Assembly: GCF_038806765.1 (NCBI RefSeq)
Contig: NZ_CP152389.1
Coordinates: 1,054,001-1,118,000 of the forward strand
DNA: 64,000 nt
Direction: 5' to 3'
DNA from: Mucilaginibacter sp. CSA2-8R
GTDB lineage: Bacteria; Bacteroidota; Bacteroidia; Sphingobacteriales; Sphingobacteriaceae
Part shown: positions 48,137 to 58,296 of the stretch, one piece after another
How positions within the stretch are numbered: the first letter of the stretch is position 1
Layout of the letters: each line of letters starts with the position of its first letter
The notes under the pieces: generated by a model
What the model was told of the DNA's origin: nothing
The model's database searches: none
Seen by the model: only the letters and a program-made list of their open reading frames with translations
Translations under genes and position numbers: made by a program

Positions 48137-48343
48137 ATGCCAATCATTGTTAATGTTGATGTCATGATGGCCAGGCGCAAAATGTCGCTGAACGAGTTGC
48201 AACAAAAAGTAGGTATCACGCTGACAAATTTATCTATACTTAAAACCGGCAAGGCCAAAGCAATACGCTTTGAGACGCTGAATGCAATTTGTAAGGCACT
48301 GGACTGTCAGCCTGGTGATCTTTTAGAATACCGTTCTGATTAA
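48137..48343 (+). CDS. Small XRE-family HTH regulator (YozG-like)
   Basis: 68 residues that are nearly all helix-turn-helix: MSLNELQQKVGITLTNLSIL (recognition region), then RFETLNAICKALDCQPGDLL. This is the short Cro/YozG-like type. It starts 3 bp after the DUF2975 gene and so is co-expressed with it. The family usually autoregulates such pairs. A MetMet a few codons in offers an alternative start. Confidence 0.88.
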   Translation: MPIIVNVDVMMARRKMSLNELQQKVGITLTNLSILKTGKAKAIRFETLNAICKALDCQPGDLLEYRSD

Positions 48344-48412
48344 CAGTTTGTCGTTGCTCAATAGCTAAGTTCCCTTTCATTAGGGTGGAACTTCTAATTA
48401 AAACCTATCCTC

Positions 48413-50131
48413 ATGAAAAAGATTTTTATCCTCATTTTTCTTTGCCTGTCACAAGTAGCTCAATATCCAGGCGCTGCCTTGGCTAAGCCTTTGTATGCTG
48501 ATCGTAAAGGTGATCAGCATATCAGCGACTTGGTTTTATTGTGCAAAGTATGGGGCATGCTCAAATATCACCATCCGGCGGTAACCAAGGGACAGTATAA
48601 CTGGGACCAGGAACTAATTAAATTGCTGCCATCGTATGAGGCTGTTAGGAATAAGGTAGAGCGCAATCAGGTGCTACTGAACTTGGTAAAAGCCTTAGGT
48701 CGCGTATCTAAAGGAACGCCCTTTCCTGACAGTCTTTTAAGGGATGTTAAAATGAAACCTGACTATACCTGGGTTAGCCAAAAAAGCTTAGGAATGCAAC
48801 TTGCTGACTTATTAACGCAGGTAAGTCATTATCATGATACCACAGAACAGCATTATCTTAAATATCTGGCAGAAGACAATATTGTGCTTCCATCTTTTGT
48901 AAACGAAGAACCCTATGCACAGATGGCTTTACCTGACCCGCAATACCGGCTACTGGCCGTTTACCGCTACTGGAATATCATTGAGTACTGGTACCCTTAT
49001 AAGTACCTGGCAAAACAAAACTGGAACAAGTGCTTACCCATTTTTATCCAGGATGCACTTGCTGCAAACACTGAGGCAGCTTACGTTCGCTTCATCCAAA
49101 AGATGGTTGGAACAATCAAAGACAGCCATGCTACGGTAACTGCTCAAAAGGTAGAAATGCTTAAGGGACGTTGGTTTCTGCCGCTAAGAGTGCAGTTTAT
49201 CGAAAATCAAGCTGTTGTTACTTCCATAGATGCGAAACTGCCGGCGGCGGCATTGAGAGTAGGAGAAGTGATTAAAGAAGTGGATGGCGTACCGGTCAGC
49301 ACGTTTGTTCACAGGCAAAGGCCTTACGTTTCCGCCTCTAATGAGGCGGTGGTGCTGCGTGAGGTGGCAAGGTTGCTTGTACGAAGCGATGATTCGGTAA
49401 GTCATTTAAAGGTAGCCGCCTTGGATGGCAAAGTGCGCCAGTGTACACTGAGCAATATCCCGTTTGCACGGGCAACGCTGGCACCGGTTTACAATTTCCC
49501 TTATCAGCGCGACTCTAGCTGCTTTATGCTGACTAATGGTGTGCTTTATGTAAACCCCGGACGTTTCACAAATAATCAGGTTGCTTGGGTTAAGCAGCAT
49601 CTGCCGGCGGCCAAGGGCTTAGTGCTGGATGCCCGGCAATACCCCAGAACCGGTGCCGGGGCAGTATTCAATCTATTGCAAAGCTGTTTGCTTTCGGGCA
49701 AGGGGCCGATGTGCAAGTTTAGCAGTGCGGTTAAAGGTTTTCCAGGTTTATTCAGGTTTGCTCCCCCGTTTGTCATCGGCGAAACCAATACAAATTACTA
49801 TCGCGGCAGGGTAATTATCCTGGTAGATGAAAATACGCAAAGTACCAGCGAATTTTTAACGATGGGTTACCAGTTAGCGCCAGGCGCATTGGTGGTGGGT
49901 TCTACTACGGCCGGTGCAGACGGCAATGTAACTTACCCATTTCAGTTACCAGGCGGTATAGTAACTAAAATTACCGGCTTAGGCGTATATTATCCAGACG
50001 GTAAGGAAACGCAGCAAATTGGAATAGTAGCGAAGGTGAAAGTGACTCCAACTCTAACCGGCTTCCGTGCGGGGAAGGACGAATTACTGGATAAAGCTAT
50101 ACAGATTATATTGACTGAAAAAAGCAATTAA
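48413..50131 (+). CDS. S41 family secreted/periplasmic peptidase
   Basis: 572 residues. The signal peptide ends near GAALAKP. A helical N-terminal part (about 40-190) is followed by a PDZ-like region (about 265-330) and an S41 (C-terminal processing/tail-specific protease) core with ENTQSTSEFLTMG, where the Ser of STSE is the probable nucleophile, and GSTTAGADGNVTYPFQLPGG. Many Bacteroidota carry such lone S41 proteins of unknown substrate. It lies 69 bp after the XRE gene and probably has its own promoter. Confidence 0.85.
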   Translation: MKKIFILIFLCLSQVAQYPGAALAKPLYADRKGDQHISDLVLLCKVWGMLKYHHPAVTKGQYNWDQELIKLLPSYEAVRNKVERNQVLLNLVKALGRVSKGTPFPDSLLRDVKMKPDYTWVSQKSLGMQLADLLTQVSHYHDTTEQHYLKYLAEDNIVLPSFVNEEPYAQMALPDPQYRLLAVYRYWNIIEYWYPYKYLAKQNWNKCLPIFIQDALAANTEAAYVRFIQKMVGTIKDSHATVTAQKVEMLKGRWFLPLRVQFIENQAVVTSIDAKLPAAALRVGEVIKEVDGVPVSTFVHRQRPYVSASNEAVVLREVARLLVRSDDSVSHLKVAALDGKVRQCTLSNIPFARATLAPVYNFPYQRDSSCFMLTNGVLYVNPGRFTNNQVAWVKQHLPAAKGLVLDARQYPRTGAGAVFNLLQSCLLSGKGPMCKFSSAVKGFPGLFRFAPPFVIGETNTNYYRGRVIILVDENTQSTSEFLTMGYQLAPGALVVGSTTAGADGNVTYPFQLPGGIVTKITGLGVYYPDGKETQQIGIVAKVKVTPTLTGFRAGKDELLDKAIQIILTEKSN

Positions 50132-50239
50132 AACTTCCACATCCGAATCATTATCGGATTCTATGACATATGATGTCATCATCATGCTAATTGTAATAGA
50201 AGTAGCGCGCCAGCAGGTAAAGCGTTATGCCAATCGGCC

Positions 50240-50357
50240 ATTCCGGCACTACATCACCAGATGGTGCGGCAAGCTGATTCGCTGTATAAATAGAAACAGT
50301 TTCTTTATGCAGCTTATGGATACACCCCGTCGTTCAATATGAGTGAAAGGCTGGGTA
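50240..50357 (+). pseudogene. Possible decayed gene fragment
   Basis: In one plus frame the translation reads ALHHQMVRQADSLYK, stop, KQFLYAAYGYTPSFNMSERL, then stop. Codon choice matches the neighbours and the text is protein-like, but in-frame stops break it. The parent family is not recognised; the first part recalls TPR tails. This is a weak call. Confidence 0.25.
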
Positions 50358-50440
50358 CCGGATAACAGACTGATGTACTTTCAGGCTAATGTGCTCCCAA
50401 TGCAAGAGCAACTGCCATTTAATAAGTAAATATAGCGCAA

Positions 50441-50490
50441 AGCGTCAACTAAAAAGCTTCTGTTAAAATAGAAGCTTTTTAGTTGACGCT
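50441..50490. terminator. Perfect 21-bp hairpin
   Basis: A 21-bp perfect stem (50441-50461 with 50470-50490) and an 8-nt loop (GTTAAAAT) includes AAAAAGCTTCT/AGAAGCTTTTT. It is the most stable short hairpin in the window, but lacks a long T run outside the stem. It is probably a terminator for the S41 transcript or the decayed region; a small mobile-element remnant is also possible. Confidence 0.6.
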
Positions 50491-50994
50491 TAATAGGCAT
50501 TTCTCGAGCTACTTTATAAAAGATTTGAATAGACTGGGAAATTAGGAAACCTCGTAGTTCAAGTCTTTTTTGGGCTGCTTTGTAAGGAATTAACAAGTGC
50601 TGATCCCTTACGAGAGGTTGCTCAGAATAATGGCAGAGGAGTGGAAAAAGTGATGTTTTGCGGCTAGTATTAACAATATACTTCCGTTGATCACTTCATA
50701 CAACATATCAGTGATGATGATACTCACCGATGATGACACTCGCCGATGGTACATTAAAATATTTTGTATTTACCACTGTATAGTCTCCAGCGGCTAACGA
50801 GTTGAAGATATACCCGGAGAAAAAGATTTACCGCCTAAAAGTTACGAAAAGTCTGATATCGAGTCCAGTAGCTTTCTTCCTGAGACAGCCATGCAAGACT
50901 TTTCTATTCAAGGCAAGATTAAGTAATGTTGTGCATTAATCGGCTTAGATGAGCCGATGGAAAGTTTCTGCTTTCTTTTGCCTGTGAATAACTC

Positions 50995-51417
50995 TTATTG
51001 GCTTTTTTTTAACTCTGCCAATATAACAGGAAGCGTGTTGATGCCCCAGTGCTCCACATATTTTCCATTTTTGATTCTTACGATGTCAATGACATCGATA
51101 CTGATCTTTTTACCCGACGGAGCAATTCCCATTAACTCGCCGGTTTGGGTACCGCTTATTGTCTTCCGCGTAGTAACTAAGTCTCCTTCTGCAACCTGCT
51201 GATAAATAGTCACTTTTAAATCCGGCATGGCTGGTCTCAAAATATTGTTGAATGTGTTTATCATTCCCGCCGGGCCATTGTCTGCACCAGTTGGAGCAGA
51301 GTGATTGATGAAGTGCTCATCCATCAATGTGTTGAAACTGTCTATGTTTCCCTCCTCAATTACTTCTTCATTAAATCGGCGTACAACGGCTTTGTTCTTT
51401 TCTGTCTGTGCTTCCAT
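50995..51417 (-). CDS. SnoaL-like ester cyclase-type protein
   Basis: 140 residues of the NTF2/SnoaL-like fold: EKNKAVVRRFNEEVIEEG near the start, HFINHSAPTGADNGPAG, then ISGTQTGELMGIAPSGKKI, DIVRIKNGKYVEHWG. Members range from polyketide cyclases to small-molecule hydrolases; without context the activity cannot be named. It is cytoplasmic, has no signal peptide and stands alone. Confidence 0.85.
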   Translation of the reverse strand: MEAQTEKNKAVVRRFNEEVIEEGNIDSFNTLMDEHFINHSAPTGADNGPAGMINTFNNILRPAMPDLKVTIYQQVAEGDLVTTRKTISGTQTGELMGIAPSGKKISIDVIDIVRIKNGKYVEHWGINTLPVILAELKKSQ

Positions 51418-51715
51418 AGGTCTAAGTTTTTATAATATTGTTTTTTTGATAGCAGTTGGAAAGCGTTGCTTTTACTTTTTACTATAGCAATTGATAATCC
51501 CATTACTGCCCCGCTTACAATGTGACTGTTGTTTTTTCAACGGTCAAAGGTCACTCGGCAATCGGAAGACTGTTAACGCGGAATTATCAATCTTTAAGTT
51601 TAATCCTGTTTCGGGATAGATACTACAACAAGTTCTTATTGGACAAATTTTGAATTAGTTGCAGAATAGTCAAATTGATTGCAGATCAATATTTCACGAT
51701 AATAAACATGATTTA
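51418..51715. other. Intergenic region
   Basis: About 300 bp with low coding potential between two minus-strand genes. It should include the promoter of the SnoaL-like gene. I see nothing else. Confidence 0.35.
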
Positions 51716-52570
51716 TTACGGCCAACAATTGCTATCTCTTCTTAATACTTTAGTCGTTAGATCTAATTCTCCCGCAGCTTCATCGCTAAATCGCTTCAAT
51801 GCATCTTTCCTCAAATTCAACAATGCGGTTTGATTGAGCTGCTTAACATAGTCAGCTTCTTCTTTATCTAATTTGCTATGTTTTATAACGTCTTTTGCAA
51901 AGTTCCTCACGTCTTTACTTAACAATTTGTCTTCAATGCTCGCTTTTATTGAACCGTCTCCTTTGCAACTATACGCAAACCATAAAGTCATAATAATTGA
52001 TTTTTGGGCAGCCGGACTTGATGTTTTAAAAACGGAAATCAAAGCATCTACATAAAGTGTGTTTTTTTGTGGCAACAGTATATAGGCCAGTGCTAATCCT
52101 TGGTCAACAGTAAAAGCATGCTGTGGAATAAAAAAAGAGAATTTATCATCGTTTAAGATTTTTAAAGCTGCAGCAGTCACGTCCACCCCGTCATTAGCAA
52201 GTTGGTTTAACATTCTTGTGTACATTTCGGGATTTAAATCTTCTATATCAGCTTTCACAATGGCTTTGGCGATTAAGTCTTTGTCAATGATGTTATCAGA
52301 TAAAGAAAGTAAAAAGGCACAACCATCATAGTAAAAATAAGGGTTGTGGCCAGAAGCAATCAATTCAGTTCGTAATTGAGGTAAATACTGCGCCGTATCA
52401 CTTTTAATCTTATTAAAAAGTTTATCCATCGCCGGAAACTTTGTTTGTTGTTCGGCTTTGGAAAGTTTACTTGGTTTAAAGTTATAAGTATTGTCAATTT
52501 CTAATTTAAGTGACTGGCCTAATACAGCAGTATTTATGCAAATCAAAATTAACAATAGCCTGATACACAT
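51716..52570 (-). CDS. Secreted protein of unknown function
   Basis: 284 residues with a short signal peptide (ends TAVLGQ). The rest is mostly helical, with repeated Leu-rich helices that suggest a HEAT/ARM-like solenoid. I recognise no family or catalytic motif. It lies alone on the minus strand, downstream of the tRNA-Lys gene. An ATG is used at 52570. Confidence 0.7.
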   Translation of the reverse strand: MCIRLLLILICINTAVLGQSLKLEIDNTYNFKPSKLSKAEQQTKFPAMDKLFNKIKSDTAQYLPQLRTELIASGHNPYFYYDGCAFLLSLSDNIIDKDLIAKAIVKADIEDLNPEMYTRMLNQLANDGVDVTAAALKILNDDKFSFFIPQHAFTVDQGLALAYILLPQKNTLYVDALISVFKTSSPAAQKSIIMTLWFAYSCKGDGSIKASIEDKLLSKDVRNFAKDVIKHSKLDKEEADYVKQLNQTALLNLRKDALKRFSDEAAGELDLTTKVLRRDSNCWP

Positions 52571-52640
52571 ATCTCGATGTTTAATGATCGTTTGATTTAA
52601 ATGGAAGTTTTGACGAACGAGTAATCTTAAAAATTAAAAA

Positions 52641-52669
52641 AACCTCAAAACTTTCGAATTGAGGCTTTT
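52641..52669 (-). terminator. Terminator after the tRNA-Lys gene
   Basis: On the minus strand a CCTCAA/TTGAGG stem with a TTCGAAAG-type loop is followed by a T run directly after the tRNA. It matches a simple intrinsic terminator. Confidence 0.7.
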
Positions 52670-52678
52670 GCCTAAAAG

Positions 52679-52751
52679 TGACCCCGCTGAGGCTCGAACT
52701 CAGGACCCACAGATTAAGAGTCTGTTGCTCTACCAACTGAGCTACGGAGTC
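52679..52751 (-). tRNA. tRNA-Lys (anticodon CTT)
   Basis: A 73-nt cloverleaf on the minus strand. The acceptor stem is GACTCCG with CGGGGTC, the discriminator is A, the D arm is AGCTCAGTTGGTAGAGC, the anticodon stem is ACAGA/TCTGT with loop CTCTTAA (anticodon CTT), and the T arm is CTGAG-TTCGAGC-CTCAG. CCA is not encoded, as usual in this phylum. Confidence 0.97.
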
Positions 52752-52804
52752 GGGTATAGTAGGGAGTAGCTGTTTATTTTAATGGCTACTCCCTGCAAAA
52801 TGTT

Positions 52805-54711
<1,907 letters not shown>

Positions 54712-54792
54712 ATGATAGCAGTTATTGTTAGTTTAATAGTTGTAAATATCATTGTAGTGTATTACAACAGAGAACAAAAAAAGGTGTATTAA
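54712..54792 (+). CDS. 26-residue membrane peptide
   Basis: MIAVIVSLIVVNIIVVYYNR followed by a short basic tail is one transmembrane helix with a cytoplasmic end, 26 residues in all. A hairpin with a T tail (54843-54874) lies shortly downstream, which supports a real transcript. The family is not recognised. Short ORFs of this type arise by chance in AT-rich DNA, so confidence is modest. Confidence 0.45.
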   Translation: MIAVIVSLIVVNIIVVYYNREQKKVY

Positions 54793-54842
54793 TATCTGGT
54801 GTAGCAGATTTGGTAACTTACCAGGTCTTCCTGATATAAAAT

Positions 54843-54874
54843 AATACCGGGCCTAATTAATTAAGTCCGGTATT
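54843..54874. terminator. Bidirectional terminator
   Basis: AATACCGG and CCGGTATT form an 8-bp stem, with T-rich DNA on the plus side and A-rich DNA on the minus side. It can end both the small membrane ORF and pyrE. Confidence 0.7.
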
Positions 54875-54882
54875 TTATTTTC

Positions 54883-55524
54883 TTATTGACCCCATTCAGC
54901 AGGGTTTCGGCGCCATTGTTGTAAAAGGTCAATGCTTGAGCTGTTAATGTATTGCTTTTCTTCGGCAAACTTAAGCATGGCATTGTAGTTTGATAAAGTA
55001 ACATAGCGGCACTTAGCTTTCTTGAAATTTTCTTCGGCTATATCAAATCCGTAGCTAAAAATAGCAGCCAAACCAGCCACTTCATATCCTGCGCTTCTTA
55101 AAGCTTCAACAGCTTGCAAGCTGCTTTTACCGGTCGAAATCAGATCTTCTACTACCGCTACGCGTTTGCCTGGCATAATTTCACCTTCAATCAGGTTGCC
55201 GGTGCCGTGGTCTTTAGGTTTAGCACGTACGTATACAAAGGGTAAACCTAACTCTTGGGCAACCAGCGCACCTTGCGGAATGCCAGCTGTAGCTACCCCG
55301 GCAATACAGCTCACCGAGCCGAATTCTTCCTGAATAATCAGGCTTAATTTTTGACGGATGTAGGTACGGATAGATGGATAAGATAGTGTTACGCGATTGT
55401 CGCAGTATATAGGCGATTTCCAACCCGAGGCCCATGTAAATGGATTATTGGGTTGTAATTTAATTGCTTTAATTTGCAACAGAAATTCAGCCACCTGCTG
55501 TTCAATCTCATTATTATTAAACAT
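54883..55524 (-). CDS. pyrE: Orotate phosphoribosyltransferase
   Basis: 213 residues, normal length. It has FTWASGWKSPIYCDNR near the N-terminus and the PRPP-binding motif VAVVEDLISTGKSS (about residues 120-135). It converts orotate and PRPP to OMP in pyrimidine synthesis. Its start codon overlaps the Nudix gene start head to head (CATG), so no space is left between the divergent genes. Confidence 0.96.
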   Translation of the reverse strand: MFNNNEIEQQVAEFLLQIKAIKLQPNNPFTWASGWKSPIYCDNRVTLSYPSIRTYIRQKLSLIIQEEFGSVSCIAGVATAGIPQGALVAQELGLPFVYVRAKPKDHGTGNLIEGEIMPGKRVAVVEDLISTGKSSLQAVEALRSAGYEVAGLAAIFSYGFDIAEENFKKAKCRYVTLSNYNAMLKFAEEKQYINSSSIDLLQQWRRNPAEWGQ

Positions 55525-56164
55525 GGCACAAAAATACAGAATTTATATCAACCAAAAGGTTATTTTGATTACGGAGTCGGTTCCCAAACATCCCGAAAAA
55601 TACGAACCGCTTGAGCAGCAATCTTTTGATTTAAAAACTTTATACCCTAAAGTGGTAAATAATAATGACAGGTCTTACTATTATGTGCTGTGTGACAATG
55701 CCAAAGCGTTTTTAAAACAAGTAATTAAAAGCGTAACGCTTATTGAAGCGGCTGGTGGACTGGTAAAAAATGGAAAAGGTGATTACTTATTTATATTTAG
55801 AAATGGTAAGTGGGATATTCCTAAAGGTAAGCTTGAAAAAGGTGAAAAGCCACGTGCAGGTGCCGTGCGTGAGGTAGAAGAAGAGTGCGGAATTTCGATT
55901 GGTGAGTGCGGTAAAAAAATTGTGAATACTTACCACGTGTATACGTTAAAAGGCGAGGTGGTATTGAAGAAGACGCATTGGTATAAAATGAAATATAAAG
56001 GTAAGGAGAAGCTTAAGCCGCAAATAGAAGAAGGAATTACCGAAGTGCGCTGGTTAAATAAAAGGGAAATTAATATGGTAACCGATAATACATTCCCCTC
56101 TATTATGGACGTTTTGCTGAAACGTGATTTGCTTGAAGATATTCCAGCGCCTCTTTCGGAATAA
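55523..56164 (+). CDS. Nudix hydrolase
   Basis: 213 residues from the ATG at 55523 (MAQKYRIYINQKVILITES). The longer frame from 55397 lies inside pyrE and is rejected. The Nudix box GX5EX7REXXEEXG reads GKLEKGEKPRAGAVREVEEE then CGI (about residues 104-126). An N-terminal part of about 70 residues precedes the fold. The substrate (nucleoside diphosphate derivative) is not decided. It shares its start codon region with pyrE and overlaps the 3' end of coaD by 62 bp. Confidence 0.9.
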   Translation: MAQKYRIYINQKVILITESVPKHPEKYEPLEQQSFDLKTLYPKVVNNNDRSYYYVLCDNAKAFLKQVIKSVTLIEAAGGLVKNGKGDYLFIFRNGKWDIPKGKLEKGEKPRAGAVREVEEECGISIGECGKKIVNTYHVYTLKGEVVLKKTHWYKMKYKGKEKLKPQIEEGITEVRWLNKREINMVTDNTFPSIMDVLLKRDLLEDIPAPLSE

Positions 56165-56594
56165 ACTGACTCACATCGCCATTGTGCCGTAACACTTCGC
56201 GCACAATGGTTGAACTAATGGAGGAGTATCCTGGTTTACTTACAATAAAAATACTCTCAATGTCGGGCGCCAGGGCATGGTTCATCTGCGCTATGGCTTT
56301 TTCATATTCAAAATCCGACACAGTACGTATACCCCGTATCATGTAATTAGCATTGATGCTTTTACAGAAATCTACCGTTAGACCTTCGTAAGCAATAATA
56401 TGTATTTTGGGCTCCGACTCAAATACCGCCCTTAGCATTTGCTGGCGCTGTTCAATACTCAAAAAACTTTGTTTGGAGCTATTTACACCGATGCCTATGT
56501 AAAGCTTGTCGAACAAAGTTACCGAGCGTTTTACAATATCCACGTGGGCTTTGGTAATAGGATCAAAAGAGCCGGGGAACAGGGCAATTTTCAT
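56103..56594 (-). CDS. coaD: Phosphopantetheine adenylyltransferase
   Basis: 163 residues from MKIALFPGSFDPITKAHVDI at 56594; an upstream in-frame ATG at 56618 is less likely. The nucleotidyltransferase motif is GSFDPITKAH and the ISSTIVREVLRHNGDVSQF end is typical of CoaD. It makes dephospho-CoA, the fourth step of CoA synthesis. Its last 62 bp overlap the convergent Nudix gene, and both C-termini look natural. Confidence 0.96.
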   Translation of the reverse strand: MKIALFPGSFDPITKAHVDIVKRSVTLFDKLYIGIGVNSSKQSFLSIEQRQQMLRAVFESEPKIHIIAYEGLTVDFCKSINANYMIRGIRTVSDFEYEKAIAQMNHALAPDIESIFIVSKPGYSSISSTIVREVLRHNGDVSQFIPKEALEYLQANHVSAKRP

Positions 56595-56762
56595 AGATGG
56601 CGCAATAGCTTTATACAAAGGTATATTTTTGCAACATATTTGTCTTTAATAATTGTGCCTGCATCGTTGTGCCACTCGGTAAATTATCGTGACAATAATT
56701 GCATTTAATTATAAATCAATTTTTGCGCATACCTGTTAAAGGTAAACACTTACCGAAAACTT

Positions 56763-58286
56763 ATGGCTATTATCGGCGAACTCATCAAATCTGCAATTGA
56801 CTTTACTGATAAATTTGTTAAAAACCCCGAACCTGTATCAGCTCAGCAACAGGTTTTAAACCAGTTACTTACTGAGGCCCAAAATACAGCGTTTGGCAGG
56901 CATTATCAATTTGAGCGTATTTTAAACAGCACCAATATGGCCAAGGCATTTGCTGAGGCGGTGCCTGTATTTGATTATGATAGCTTGGCCAGGCAATGGT
57001 GGCAGCGGGTAGTTGATGGAGAAAATGACGTAACCTGGCCCGGCGAAACGCATTACCTGGCCTTAAGCAGCGGCACTACCAGCCATAGTAAAACCATACC
57101 TGTTACTAACGATATGCTGACCGCTATCCGCCGGTCGGGTATGCAACAGGTGGCTGCGCTGGCCAATTTTGATTTGCCTGCCGAGTTTTTTGAAAAACAG
57201 ATATTGATGCTGGGCAGCAGCACAAATCTCAAAGATATTAAAGGCCACTTGGCCGGCGAAATTAGCGGTATAAGTGCCAGTAACATCCCATTTTGGTTTA
57301 AAGGCTACTACAAACCCGGAAAAGATATTGCCAGTATTAGTGATTTTGACGAGAAAGTTAAAGAGATAGCACGGCAGGCGCCTAATTGGGACATCGGTAG
57401 CTTATCGGGCATACCGGCTTGGATAGAGCTCATGCTAAAAGAAATCATCAAACAGCATAACCTCAAAAACATTCATGAGCTGTGGCCTAACCTGGCGGTG
57501 TATACCACGGGTGGCGTAGCGTTTGATCCGTATCGCCGTAGCTTTGAAAAACTGCTGGCTCACCCGCTCGTTTACATTGATACCTACCTGGCTTCAGAGG
57601 GTTTTTTGGCTATGCAAAAACGGCCGGATACTTCGGCCATGGCCTTAGTGGTAGATAATGGAATTTATTTCGAATTTGTGTCCTTTGAGGAAAAAAATAT
57701 CACTTCTGAAGGCGGTATAGTTTCTGACGCTGAAATCGTCACGCTGGCCGATGTTGAAGAAGGAAAAGAATATGTACTGTTGATCTCCACCGTATCAGGT
57801 GCCTGGCGTTATGTAATTGGCGATACAGTTACTTTTACCGATGTAAGCCGGTGCGAAATTAAAATTACGGGCCGTACCAAACAGTTTTTAAACGTAGCAG
57901 GTTCCCAGCTTTCGGTACTGCAAATGAATAAGGCTATCGAAGTGATGGCAGAAAAATATAATGCAGCCATGCAGGAGTTTATTGTAGCTACCATACACCG
58001 CGGGGATGAACTGATAGATCGCTGGTATATCAGCACCGATCAGGAATTAGACAACAGTGCGCTGGCCAAAGACATAGACCAGCATTTAAAAGACAATAAC
58101 AAAAACTATGCAGTGGCACGCACACGGGCATTAAAAGACGTAGAAGTGCATACCTTGCCGGTAGAGGTGTTTCACCAATGGAGCGAAGAAAATAAAAAAC
58201 TGGGTGGGCAGGTAAAAATACCCCGGGTAATGAAAGAAGAACAGTTTTTAGAATGGGAAGCCTTCGTTAAAGCGCATCAGCATTAA
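56763..58286 (+). CDS. GH3 auxin-responsive-type acyl-adenylating enzyme
   Basis: 507 residues. It resembles the plant GH3/JAR1 acyl-amido synthetase family found in many Bacteroidota, with LALSSGTTSHSKTIPVT (ATP-binding loop), VYTTGGVAFDPYRRSF, a YIDTYLASEGFLAMQ stretch and VSGAWRYVIGDTVTFTDV. The name GH3 here is not glycoside hydrolase 3. The bacterial substrate is unknown. It ends in a palindrome shared with the convergent metallopeptidase gene. Confidence 0.88.
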   Translation: MAIIGELIKSAIDFTDKFVKNPEPVSAQQQVLNQLLTEAQNTAFGRHYQFERILNSTNMAKAFAEAVPVFDYDSLARQWWQRVVDGENDVTWPGETHYLALSSGTTSHSKTIPVTNDMLTAIRRSGMQQVAALANFDLPAEFFEKQILMLGSSTNLKDIKGHLAGEISGISASNIPFWFKGYYKPGKDIASISDFDEKVKEIARQAPNWDIGSLSGIPAWIELMLKEIIKQHNLKNIHELWPNLAVYTTGGVAFDPYRRSFEKLLAHPLVYIDTYLASEGFLAMQKRPDTSAMALVVDNGIYFEFVSFEEKNITSEGGIVSDAEIVTLADVEEGKEYVLLISTVSGAWRYVIGDTVTFTDVSRCEIKITGRTKQFLNVAGSQLSVLQMNKAIEVMAEKYNAAMQEFIVATIHRGDELIDRWYISTDQELDNSALAKDIDQHLKDNNKNYAVARTRALKDVEVHTLPVEVFHQWSEENKKLGGQVKIPRVMKEEQFLEWEAFVKAHQH

Positions 58287-58296
58287 TGCTGATGCG
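58273..58296. repeat. 24-bp perfect palindrome holding two stop codons
   Basis: CGCATCAGCATTAATGCTGATGCG is its own reverse complement. The plus gene ends CAT CAG CAT TAA and the minus gene ends CAT CAG CAT TAA within it, so both proteins end His-Gln-His. As RNA it forms a stem that may stop either transcript. Confidence 0.9.

Larger units (their letters stand above)
50132..50994. other. Gene-poor stretch with decayed coding traces
   Basis: About 860 bp without an intact gene. Near 50163-50177 is a perfect dyad ATGACAT-ATG-ATGTCAT. A 59-codon ORF starts at 50163, but the frame reading HHQMVRQADSLYK then a stop, then KQFLYAAYGYTPSF (about 50255-50350) looks more protein-like. A second trace, DLPPKSYEKSDIE...QGKIK, ends near 50925. 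Around 50720-50755 is a short imperfect repeat (GATGATACTCACC). These suggest decayed gene remains. Confidence 0.4.

Noticed and set aside
50163-50342. 59-codon ORF after the S41 gene
   Set aside because: No protein-like pattern, and another frame in the same stretch looks more like decayed coding sequence.
55397-55522. Longer start for the Nudix gene
   Set aside because: It would lie inside pyrE on the opposite strand; the ATG at 55523 gives the natural N-terminus.
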